Source: Salinicola corii | Lineage (GTDB): Bacteria > Pseudomonadota > Gammaproteobacteria > Pseudomonadales > Halomonadaceae | Reading direction: 5' to 3' | Assembly (NCBI RefSeq): GCF_008298015.1 | Contig: NZ_VTPX01000002.1 | Coordinates: 434,001 to 498,000 of the forward strand | Length of the DNA stretch: 64,000 bases | In this document: one piece after another, positions 56,836 to 64,000 of the stretch | Position numbering within the stretch: position 1 is the first letter of the stretch | Layout: each line of letters opens with the position of its first letter | Program-made: the position numbers and the translations under genes | The notes under the pieces: generated by a model | What the model saw: the letters and a program-made list of their open reading frames with translations, nothing else | What the model was told of the DNA's origin: nothing | Database searches by the model: none

Positions 56836-57558
56836 CTACCAAATTAAACTTTCGTCTACCTGAGGGAATGTCATGCCCGGCGTGGTCCATTGCCACCAGG
56901 TGGCAAGCGGATGATCGGCGGCGAGCGTGCCTTGAAGCCGGCCTTTGCCGCCCGCGGCAGTGAATGTGGCATCGGCGGTGAGATCGAGCTTCGGTGGATC
57001 GGCAAGAGCCGCCTGTAGTCGAGGGAGGCCGTCCGCGCAGGTTAGCGTCAGCCGGCCGTCGCCCAGCGCTATCGGCTCGGGAGTGAGAATTTCCAAGCCT
57101 GCTGCCGTCAATCCACCATGTGCACTCTGGCACTGGACCATCGAGAAGTCTGCTTCGAGCTGTCCTTGCCAGTCCCCGTGCAGCGTAATTGGCCACTGGC
57201 TCGTATCGAGCGTCTCCAGGTTGCCACCCGTCAGTTGCCAACGGCTACCGAGGCCATCGAGCCGCGCATCGAGCTTCCAGGGCTGTCTTTGTCCGGTCTG
57301 GAGTTGCAGATGGGCGAACCCCGGCCATGTCCAGGTGACCGGCCCCAGTCCGATCGGCCAACCCTGGCGCGGTGTATAGATCAACTGACCGATCCTGCCC
57401 GCGTGCAGGCTGCCTTGAACGGCCTTGAACTCCATGGCAGCGGGCAGCCACGGGGAGATTAGCGTCCAGAGCTGGCCGGCGGGCCAGTACCACAGCAACG
57501 TCATCAGGAAGATCATCACGACACTAATGATGCCGAGTCCCCGCCGCAGATAACTCAT
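56836..57558 (-). CDS. gspN: Type II secretion system protein N
   Basis: 240 aa with one N-terminal transmembrane helix (residues about 8-28) and a periplasmic beta-rich domain with Trp-rich segments (WPIGLGPVTWTWPGF), as in GspN. This accessory protein is not universal in T2SS. It is the last gene of the cluster, overlapping gspM by ATGA. Confidence 0.85.
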   Translation of the reverse strand: MSYLRRGLGIISVVMIFLMTLLWYWPAGQLWTLISPWLPAAMEFKAVQGSLHAGRIGQLIYTPRQGWPIGLGPVTWTWPGFAHLQLQTGQRQPWKLDARLDGLGSRWQLTGGNLETLDTSQWPITLHGDWQGQLEADFSMVQCQSAHGGLTAAGLEILTPEPIALGDGRLTLTCADGLPRLQAALADPPKLDLTADATFTAAGGKGRLQGTLAADHPLATWWQWTTPGMTFPQVDESLIW

Positions 57559-58025
57559 GGGGTCGCTTCCTCCTCTAGATAGGCGACGAAGCGCGCGGTG
57601 AAATGCAGGCTGTCGTCGTCATCGCGCTGCAGCTGCCATTGCGTGGCCCACCAGCCTTGCTTGGCCGCCCAATGACTGAATGTGGTAAATGCCGCCGCGT
57701 CACTGAACTGGCCAGCCAGTTGCCAGCCGCTGTCCTTCTGCGCGATCTGCGTCAATGCGATGCCATTGCGTCGAGCTGATTGACGCCAGGCTTCGGTATC
57801 CAGTCGGGATATGGCCGGTAAAGACGTCAACGTTGACGTAGATGCCGCCCCGGCAACCGACAAGGAAGTCGTGTCAGCGTCGAAAATACCGCTGCGGCTG
57901 ACGATCAGATAGCCCAGCAACAGGACGCAGACAGGAAGCGCGATCGCAAGGCGGCGCCGTTCGGCGGCAGAGCGTTCCGCCCATATTTGCGATAGCGTCT
58001 GGCGAAGACGTGAAGCCGGCATCAT
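57555..58025 (-). CDS. gspM: Type II secretion system protein M
   Basis: 156 aa with a cytosolic N terminus, one transmembrane helix (residues about 25-43, LAIALPVCVLLLGYLIV) and a periplasmic ferredoxin-like domain. It partners GspL in the inner-membrane platform. Identification rests mainly on context and topology. ATGA overlaps on both sides. Confidence 0.82.
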   Translation of the reverse strand: MMPASRLRQTLSQIWAERSAAERRRLAIALPVCVLLLGYLIVSRSGIFDADTTSLSVAGAASTSTLTSLPAISRLDTEAWRQSARRNGIALTQIAQKDSGWQLAGQFSDAAAFTTFSHWAAKQGWWATQWQLQRDDDDSLHFTARFVAYLEEEATP

Positions 58026-59338
58026 GCCTGCTTCTCCGAAGCAGGGTTCTCCACGTCATTCTCCAAACTGGCCGTCTCCAGGTCGACCGAGACGCGTACC
58101 CGAGAGTCGCCTTGCCATTCGAGTTCGCCGATCCGAGTGTCGATATGAGTGGTGATTTCCGATCGGGCAGTGCTGCTTGATGCGTCGTCGGATCGGCGAA
58201 GCTGCCAATCGACGATCAAGCGCTGCCCATCAACGCGTAGCGCTTCCAGTTGCCAGCGTTGCGGATCGAACCGGTGCATCAGCGCTGTCTGGAATTCGGC
58301 GATTCGACGATTGCGCATTTCCAGCGCCTGCAGGGCATCGAGCCGTTGACGCAGTGCTCGCCAATTGGCATCGCCGGGCGGTGCATCCGGCCTCAGGCGT
58401 GCCGCCAGCGCTTGTTGCTGTAACTGATCCTGTTGCTGGTGATCCCACAGGTGCTGGGTCAGCAGCAATCCGCCATGTAGCAGGAGCAGTACCGGCGCGG
58501 CGAAACCCAGGCGCCGCATGCCACGCGGCAGCTGCCGTAAACCTGCCATGCGGGAAGCGGTGCGCTCGCCCTGTACTGGCGGCAGTCTGGGCAGTGAGGG
58601 GGGCAGATGCTCCGCCTGAAAGCGCAGCGTCGCCGTGATGTCGGCTTCAAAGCCGGCCGGCGGCAGTGCCTCATCTGCTCTCTTTTCGTTCAGCAGGGGG
58701 CTGTACCAGGCATGCGTTCGCCATGCCGGCGGTAACTGCTCCAGCGGCCACTGGCGTGGCCAGGCCAGCCAGTGGCGGGTCGTGCCTTCCCGGGCCTTGA
58801 ACAGCCAGTGGGTCAGATCCGGCAGTACGCTGAGCTGGTCGGCTTCGGGAGCATCCGGCTGCGCCATGAACGCCACTCCCCAATACTCGATATCGAGGTC
58901 GAGTTCTCTACACCAGTCACGCCACATGGCGAGATGCTGGCGCTCCACGGCGATCACCTCCAACTGGCCGCGCGGTGTCGCCAGCGGATATAGCTCCATC
59001 TGCTCGGGATCACGGCATAACTGTTCTTCCAGTAGCGTCGGCCATTCGCGGCGCTTGAGGCCGGGTGGAATCGAGAGATGGAAATGGCTGACACTGGCGG
59101 GGTCGAGCAGCAGCACGCCTGGCAGGGCCTGACTGTGTCGGCGCAGCTCGGCGAGACCGGCCTGATCACTGGGCGTCACGTGGCCTTGTGCGGTCGTTGT
59201 GCCGTGGTCTTGGGCGATGACCCAGAACAGGCTTTGCCAGGCAGGCGTGTCCTCTTCGATCCGGCCGCCAATACGGATAACCAGGCGCGGGGCGGATTGG
59301 GGCGCCGCCGAGCGGCGCCATTGGGGGAGGCGAATCAT
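58022..59338 (-). CDS. gspL: Type II secretion system protein L
   Basis: 438 aa from the ATG at 59338, overlapping the gspK stop as ATGA, with GGAGAG upstream. The cytosolic actin-like domain (residues about 15-240), which binds the GspE ATPase, is followed by a transmembrane helix (LGFAAPVLLLLHGGLLL, near 275-295) and a periplasmic domain. It recruits GspE to the inner membrane. Confidence 0.87.
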   Translation of the reverse strand: MIRLPQWRRSAAPQSAPRLVIRIGGRIEEDTPAWQSLFWVIAQDHGTTTAQGHVTPSDQAGLAELRRHSQALPGVLLLDPASVSHFHLSIPPGLKRREWPTLLEEQLCRDPEQMELYPLATPRGQLEVIAVERQHLAMWRDWCRELDLDIEYWGVAFMAQPDAPEADQLSVLPDLTHWLFKAREGTTRHWLAWPRQWPLEQLPPAWRTHAWYSPLLNEKRADEALPPAGFEADITATLRFQAEHLPPSLPRLPPVQGERTASRMAGLRQLPRGMRRLGFAAPVLLLLHGGLLLTQHLWDHQQQDQLQQQALAARLRPDAPPGDANWRALRQRLDALQALEMRNRRIAEFQTALMHRFDPQRWQLEALRVDGQRLIVDWQLRRSDDASSSTARSEITTHIDTRIGELEWQGDSRVRVSVDLETASLENDVENPASEKQA

Positions 59339-60393
59339 GAGGGGCTCTCCTCTGGTGTCGTCTCGCGCATCCAAGCTTCGTTACTACCGTTGCGGCGTTG
59401 TAAAACCTTGACCCGGGCTGCGGGGGAGGTGGGATTCCAACCGCTGACGCCTTCCGCTTTCAGCAAGCGGACGAAATGGAAGCTCTCGCTGCCGATGGTG
59501 AGCGTGATATCCAGTGACAGGTAGTCTGGCGTCAGCGTCAGGCGGTCTGCATAGGTATCCAGCCAGTTGCTGTTCGCGCCGGCCTGGACGCGTACCGCAT
59601 CGATATCGGGATAGCCGGTGGCGGGCCGGGCATTGATCAGGCGGATCAGCGTGCCGCGCGGGACCTGTCCTTCGAAGAGTGCTTCCAGCAAGGGCAATTC
59701 GCGTAGCGTGATGCTGTTGAGATCGAGTTGCCAGGAAGCGGCTTCCGGTAATGCGCAGAGTTCGGGCAATGTCGCGGCCCGCGAGACGTCCAGCGGTGCC
59801 AGCCAGTTGAGTTCGCTGGCATCGCGCAGCCAGGTGTCGGCACTGGTGCGCGGAGGATCGAAGCGCGCATAGTCGGCCCCGTCAAGACTATTTTCGCGGG
59901 CTTGAGTATCGCTATCTATCCAGTCCGACAGCCGTGCGACGAAGGCATCGGGGGAGAGCCCTCCCAACCGCTCCTGCGGTTGATGCGCCAGCCAATAGCG
60001 CAATTGGCTGGCGGCGAGATCGGCGTTGTCTCCTGCCAGCGAATTGACGTTGAAGCAGGTACGCAGATCGTGCACGACGAGGCGCAGGTGGCCTTCATCG
60101 GTGGGGTAGTCGAGCGGTTTCCCGGCCAGGGTTTGCCACCACAGACTGGCCTGGCGCACTGCGGCATCGGTCAATCCGCGTATCGCGATGATCTCGGCGC
60201 CATGGGCGTAGAAACTGGCCTGGGTTTCGGTTTGAATCAAACGCAGCCGGGTGATATCGCGGCGGCCATCTTGCGCAATGCTTGCCAGCAGAATGGCGCA
60301 CAGCGCCACGCATAGCAGCACCATCAGCAGTGCCGCACCGCGCTGGCGAGAATAATGCTGACCCTTAAACGGCATGACGTCGTCGCGACTCAT
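59335..60393 (-). CDS. gspK: Type II secretion system minor pseudopilin GspK
   Basis: 352 aa from the ATG at 60393, which overlaps the gspJ stop. A short basic leader ends at RQRG, cleaved by GspO before AALLMVLLC; as usual for GspK there is no Glu at position 5. The large alpha-domain insertion makes it far longer than other pseudopilins. It caps the pseudopilus tip with GspI and GspJ. Confidence 0.88.
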   Translation of the reverse strand: MSRDDVMPFKGQHYSRQRGAALLMVLLCVALCAILLASIAQDGRRDITRLRLIQTETQASFYAHGAEIIAIRGLTDAAVRQASLWWQTLAGKPLDYPTDEGHLRLVVHDLRTCFNVNSLAGDNADLAASQLRYWLAHQPQERLGGLSPDAFVARLSDWIDSDTQARENSLDGADYARFDPPRTSADTWLRDASELNWLAPLDVSRAATLPELCALPEAASWQLDLNSITLRELPLLEALFEGQVPRGTLIRLINARPATGYPDIDAVRVQAGANSNWLDTYADRLTLTPDYLSLDITLTIGSESFHFVRLLKAEGVSGWNPTSPAARVKVLQRRNGSNEAWMRETTPEESPS

Positions 60394-60995
60394 GACACTA
60401 CCTCCGGCAGCTGCACGATCAGCGTGAGAGGGCGTTGGTCGTGTCGCCAGGTCAGGCGAACGCCGAGTGTCGGGGCGTTGGCCTCTGGTGCCGCGTTCCA
60501 GCGGCTGCCGTCGAAGAACGCCCATTCGATCTGGGTGACGTCGTCAAGCCGCGCGATGAGCTGCCATTCCGGCACTCCGGCGGCGTCCAGCAGACCGGTG
60601 GAGGCCAACGTCATTCGCTGAGTGTCGGGATTCCACTGCAGACGCATGCGGCGCAGGCGGGTGTAGTGATCGCCAATCGGCAATGGGGTATCTGCCAGCG
60701 ACACCCACTCTAGCGAGTGACTGTCCGGTGAATATTCCAGCCGTGCGTTGAGCAGTGGTTGACCGTGTTCGTGCAGCGGACGCGCCACCAGTGTCTCCAG
60801 TCGGCGTTCCACTAGCCGTATCCAGCGCACGTCGCTATAGAGGAGCGTGGGTTCGGCTAAGCGTGTGCGTGCCGTGGTCAGGTTGTTGACTAGTGCCGCC
60901 ACGCCGAGACCGACCAGCGCTGTCAAGGCGATGGCGATCACGACCTCGAGCAGCGTGAAGCCGGTTTGGGGCGAAGGTGGTCGCGGTATGCTCAT
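60390..60995 (-). CDS. gspJ: Type II secretion system minor pseudopilin GspJ
   Basis: 201 aa from the ATG at 60995 (a longer upstream frame lies over gspI and is rejected). Prepilin motif QTG^FTLLEVVIA near residues 12-20, with Glu at position 5 after cleavage; a hydrophobic helix follows. It belongs to the tip complex with GspI and GspK. ATGA overlaps with both neighbours. Confidence 0.88.
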   Translation of the reverse strand: MSIPRPPSPQTGFTLLEVVIAIALTALVGLGVAALVNNLTTARTRLAEPTLLYSDVRWIRLVERRLETLVARPLHEHGQPLLNARLEYSPDSHSLEWVSLADTPLPIGDHYTRLRRMRLQWNPDTQRMTLASTGLLDAAGVPEWQLIARLDDVTQIEWAFFDGSRWNAAPEANAPTLGVRLTWRHDQRPLTLIVQLPEVVS

Positions 60996-61363
60996 GGCGG
61001 TGCAAAGAATAGAGTGAACTGGATTTCCCGCTGCGTGTGCTGTTCGTCGTGGAACAGTGTTAGCGTGCCGCGTCGCATGGCGCGAATGGCGGTGGACTCG
61101 ACATCGAGCTGCCAATAACAGGTCGTGCCGGCTTGTTGAAACGCCCCCTGGCTGCTCCCGATGGGGGGCCAGTAGTGGGTCAGCTTGAACTCGGCGGCCT
61201 GCGCTCGGGCGCACAGAATCATCGGCAGACGCTGGCGTTCGCTGATGGCGATCCGGGTGCGCTGATGCAGGGTCTGGGCAACGCCGGCGGCGATGATGGC
61301 GAGAATGAACAGCGCAATCATCACTTCGAGCAGAGTGAAGCCGCGGGCCGTGGCAGCCTTCAT
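60992..61363 (-). CDS. gspI: Type II secretion system minor pseudopilin GspI
   Basis: 123 aa from the ATG at 61363. The prepilin site is ARG^FTLLEVMIALF with Glu at +5. This is the nucleator of the pseudopilus tip. Length is normal. It overlaps gspH and gspJ by ATGA. Confidence 0.88.
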   Translation of the reverse strand: MKAATARGFTLLEVMIALFILAIIAAGVAQTLHQRTRIAISERQRLPMILCARAQAAEFKLTHYWPPIGSSQGAFQQAGTTCYWQLDVESTAIRAMRRGTLTLFHDEQHTQREIQFTLFFAPP

Positions 61364-61869
61364 GGGAGACTCTCCGTCATGCTGTCGTCTGCGAGGCGCA
61401 CGGCCAGCGCATCGACATGCAGCGTCATTTGGTCCTGCCCGCTGTGCAGGGTCAGCTCGCCGCCCGTGACCTCGCCATTGGGCCACCAGATCAGCCAGGG
61501 CGCGGCATCGTCTGCTGCCGGCGGCACCCGCGTCGCCGTGACCGGCTGCGACCACGAGCGGTCGGGTAACTCCCCGTCGTCGTTCAGCGGCACCCACTCC
61601 CCACCATTCGACTGTGCTCGCCAGGTGACGAAACGATAGCCCTGAATACCGGGCCGCCAGCCGATGATGCGTTGCTGGCCGAAGGCGATATCGCCGGCCA
61701 GCCGCATGTCGCTCTGTAACTGCTCGACGCTGGATCTCAGCCTTGCCGGTTCTCCGCCTCCCAGCCACGCCACGCTAAGCGTGGCCGCCAGCGCAATGAT
61801 CACGATGACGACCAGCAATTCCAGCAGCGTCACGCCCGCTTGTCGGGAGGCGTGCGGGCATGGATTCAT
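61360..61869 (-). CDS. gspH: Type II secretion system minor pseudopilin GspH
   Basis: 169 aa. The prepilin site is QAG^VTLLELLVVIV with Glu at +5; the rest is a beta-rich globular domain with the GspH-type Trp-rich end. It links the tip to the GspG shaft. ATGA overlaps on both sides. Confidence 0.88.
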   Translation of the reverse strand: MNPCPHASRQAGVTLLELLVVIVIIALAATLSVAWLGGGEPARLRSSVEQLQSDMRLAGDIAFGQQRIIGWRPGIQGYRFVTWRAQSNGGEWVPLNDDGELPDRSWSQPVTATRVPPAADDAAPWLIWWPNGEVTGGELTLHSGQDQMTLHVDALAVRLADDSMTESLP

Positions 61870-62312
61870 AACATCCAGTTGCCGATGTCGGCATCGGTGC
61901 CCTCACCGCCGGAGGCACTATCGGCACCCAACGAGAAGATATCCACCGAACCGTGCTCGCCGGGACTGCGGTATTGATAAGGATGCCCCCACGGATCTTC
62001 CGGCAGACGGCGGATATAACCATCTGCACGATAGTTCTTGGGCTGAGGTGCCTGGCTGGGCTGGCTGACCAGCGCTTCCAGACTCTGCTGGGTAGTCGGG
62101 TAGCGATAATTGTCCAGTCGATACATATCGAGCGCCTGCTCCAGCGTGGAGATGTCGGCCCGCGCCTTTTGCTGCATGGCATCGTCCTGGTTGCTCAGCA
62201 CATTGGGCGCGACGATGGCGATCAGCAGGCCGATAATGAAGATCACCACCATGATCTCCAGCAAGGTGAAACCGCGTTGCCCGGTGGCAAGGGAGGGGGT
62301 GCGATAGGGCAT
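61866..62312 (-). CDS. gspG: Type II secretion system major pseudopilin GspG
   Basis: 148 aa from the ATG at 62312, with AAGGAG 7 nt upstream; a further in-frame ATG at 62333 lacks a ribosome site. The prepilin site is QRG^FTLLEIMVVIF with Glu at +5. The C-terminal calcium-binding loop region (EHGSVDIFSLGADSASGGEG) is typical. It forms the pseudopilus shaft. Confidence 0.94.
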   Translation of the reverse strand: MPYRTPSLATGQRGFTLLEIMVVIFIIGLLIAIVAPNVLSNQDDAMQQKARADISTLEQALDMYRLDNYRYPTTQQSLEALVSQPSQAPQPKNYRADGYIRRLPEDPWGHPYQYRSPGEHGSVDIFSLGADSASGGEGTDADIGNWML

Positions 62313-62339
62313 GACGAGCTCCTTCGATGGCATGAACGT

Positions 62340-63545
62340 TCACAGCGCCATTGCGCCGTTGAGACGCATGATGGGCAGCAGGATGGATAACACGATGGCT
62401 AGCACGACGCCGCCCATGGCTAGGATGATGAGCGGTTCGAACAGGGCGAGCGCCATGTCGACACGCCGATTGAAGGTGCCTTCCTGGGTGTCGGCGATAC
62501 GCTCCAGCATTGGTTCCAAAGTGCCGCTGGCCTCACCGCTGGCGACCATGTGCAGCAATGTGGGGGAGAATTGCCGACTCTCCGCCATGGCGCGATTCAG
62601 ACTGATACCGCTGGTGACCTGTTCGGCGATTCGATCGACGGTCTGACGCAGGCGCTGATTGCCCAGCGTGTCGCGGCTGACACGCAGGGCGTCAAGAAGA
62701 GGAATGCCACTACGGGTCAGAATGGCGAGAGTGCGCGTCAGACGCGCGGTGTCGAGCAGCAATACCAGCTCGCCGATACGTGGCAGTCGTAGCAGTCCAC
62801 GATCCCAGCGCAGTCGCAACGCGGGACGGCGCAGCGCGCGGCGTAGGCCGACGACCGCCAGCCCGATCAGCAGAGCGATCCACAGCCCACTGCTCTGCAG
62901 CAGTTGCGACAACCCGATCATGATCCGAGTGATCAACGGCAAGGCCATGTCGGCATGTTCGAATTGGGCGGCGAGTTTGGGCACGACGTAGGTCATCAGA
63001 CCGATGACCACGGCGATCGAAACCGCTACCAGCACCATCGGATAGACCAGTGCGGTGCGCGCCTTCTGGCGCTGGGCCTGAACGCGTTCGAGATAATCCG
63101 CCAGACGCTCGAGCACCGTCGCCAGTCTCCCCGCCCGTTCTCCGGCGGCCACCAGGGCGCAATAAAGCGTCTCGAAGCTCGTCGGATGGTCGCGTAGGCT
63201 GTCGGCGAGGCTATAACCCTCGCGGACACGATTGAGCACCGCCAGCAGTATGGCGCGGGCGCGCGGCTGGTCGGCCTGTTTGACCAGCGCATCCAGCGCA
63301 TCGCCCAGCGGAATTCCGGCATCCAGTAGCGTGGCGAGCTGGCGGGTAAGCAGAGCCAGGCTGGTGGCGCCAATGCGGCCGCGTCGGGATGCCTTGCGGG
63401 AATGTGCCTCGGCCAGGGCTAGACGTCGGGGAAACAGTTCCTGGTCGCGGAGTAGCTGACGTGCCTGGCGCTCGCTATCGGCTTGTATGACGTCGCGGCG
63501 TCGTGTGCCGTCCGCCGTCAAGGCCAGGTAGCGGTAGGTCGGCAT
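62340..63545 (-). CDS. gspF: Type II secretion system inner membrane protein GspF
   Basis: 401 aa polytopic platform protein. Two homologous cytosolic T2SSF domains (RQLATLLDAGIPLGDALDAL near the N terminus and LTRTLAILTRSGIPLLDAL in the second half) are separated by transmembrane helices (VLVAVSIAVVIGLMTYVVP), with a final helix at the C terminus. It lies 27 nt before gspG and 131 nt after gspE. Confidence 0.94.
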   Translation of the reverse strand: MPTYRYLALTADGTRRRDVIQADSERQARQLLRDQELFPRRLALAEAHSRKASRRGRIGATSLALLTRQLATLLDAGIPLGDALDALVKQADQPRARAILLAVLNRVREGYSLADSLRDHPTSFETLYCALVAAGERAGRLATVLERLADYLERVQAQRQKARTALVYPMVLVAVSIAVVIGLMTYVVPKLAAQFEHADMALPLITRIMIGLSQLLQSSGLWIALLIGLAVVGLRRALRRPALRLRWDRGLLRLPRIGELVLLLDTARLTRTLAILTRSGIPLLDALRVSRDTLGNQRLRQTVDRIAEQVTSGISLNRAMAESRQFSPTLLHMVASGEASGTLEPMLERIADTQEGTFNRRVDMALALFEPLIILAMGGVVLAIVLSILLPIMRLNGAMAL

Positions 63546-63676
63546 GGAAATCCTTGCTTATTGTCATCGCTGGTTGTCATCGCTTGCGCGCTCGAGAGCG
63601 CTGACGAACGACTGCGCTGGTGAATACTGCGCAGCGCAAAAGTATCGCAATGAAATGTTGCAGTTTTGCGGTGATG

Positions 63677-64000
63677 TCATGTGTGGATGTGGATCGCGCG
63701 CAAGATCTCGTCGTAGCTGGTCTCACCTGCCTCCAGACGCTGCTGCGCCGCTTGTGTCAGTGAAAGATTGTGGGCAAACGCATGGTGGCTGAGTTCGGCT
63801 TCGGAGGCACCGTCGTGGATCAGGCTCATCAGGGTGTCGTCGATAGCGATGAATTCATAAAGACCCAGACGTCCGCGATAGCCGGTGTGGTCGCACTGCT
63901 CGCAACCCACGGGGATGGCAACACGTTCCAGTTGGGGCAGGCCAGGAAGCGACGGTACGCCGCCGTCCGATGTGGCGTGCCATTGGCGACAGGCAGGGCA
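63677..64000 (-). CDS. gspE: Type II secretion ATPase GspE, C-terminal part (cut by window edge)
   Basis: The last 107 residues are visible; the gene runs past position 64000. The zinc-binding CPAC...GCEQC tetracysteine of GspE is present, followed by DHTGYRGRLGLYEFIAID, the conserved post-Walker segment. It powers secretion through GspL and GspF. Upstream genes (gspC, gspD) are not in the window. Confidence 0.9.
   Translation of the reverse strand, partial: CPACRQWHATSDGGVPSLPGLPQLERVAIPVGCEQCDHTGYRGRLGLYEFIAIDDTLMSLIHDGASEAELSHHAFAHNLSLTQAAQQRLEAGETSYDEILRAIHIHT

Overview
The window is 64 kb of GC-rich gammaproteobacterial core chromosome. Gene order (map-glnD; rpsB-tsf-pyrH-frr-uppS-cdsA-dxr-rseP-bamA-skp-lpxD-fabZ-lpxA-lpxB-rnhB-dnaE-accA-tilS; ppx / thioredoxin-like / rho; ubiD-fre) is that of Pseudomonas-type gammaproteobacteria. 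Protein flavour, an NhaC-type Na+/H+ antiporter and 3'-end repeats suggest a halophilic Halomonadaceae member (Halomonas, Chromohalobacter, Salinicola group). That assignment is inference; no 16S or tRNA gene is present. No integrase, transposase, CRISPR array, rRNA or tRNA gene was found.

Layout. 0-8.3 kb: an IclR regulator overlapping a FAD-dependent amine/amino-acid oxidoreductase and followed by an NhaC antiporter; then trpS, a YeeE/YedE sulfur-compound transporter behind a dyad operator, and an NAD malic enzyme. 8.3-14.4 kb: a hairpin-rich non-coding interval, acnA (minus), a small CPXCG zinc-ribbon protein, a 2-Cys peroxiredoxin with a candidate OxyR site, trxB and slyX. 14.5-23.2 kb: a membrane-anchored cold-shock-domain protein, a minus-strand unit yffB-dapD-dapE-hypothetical-CDF transporter, a DUF305 protein, and map-glnD. 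23.2-44.6 kb: one long plus-strand block for translation factors, isoprenoid and phospholipid precursors, outer-membrane assembly, lipid A, DNA polymerase III alpha, acetyl-CoA carboxylase alpha and tRNA-Ile lysidine synthase. 44.6-51.6 kb: ppx (minus), a WCPPC thioredoxin-like gene, rho, then ubiD-fre-folM. 51.7-54.5 kb: an ECF sigma/anti-sigma pair (minus), divergent from an aromatic amino acid DAHP synthase. 54.6-64 kb: a PAP2 phosphatase lipoprotein and a type II secretion operon gspE(partial)-F-G-H-I-J-K-L-M-N, all minus strand.

The most interesting signal is upstream of the DAHP synthase gene. A 41-codon leader ORF carries the run F-A-F-F-G-Y-G-Y-W-F (8 of 10 residues aromatic). It is followed by competing RNA pairings and a strong hairpin with a U5 tract before the structural gene. 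This has the anatomy of a ribosome-mediated transcription attenuator sensing charged Phe/Tyr/Trp tRNAs.

Other points: three ~116-bp imperfect palindromes directly behind prx, accA and rho, sharing a GCGTTG...GCCTTG bracket; a triple-hairpin intergenic element at 8350-8497; a promoter whose start site lies inside the left arm of a hairpin before fabZ; and seven consecutive ATGA overlaps from gspG to gspN.
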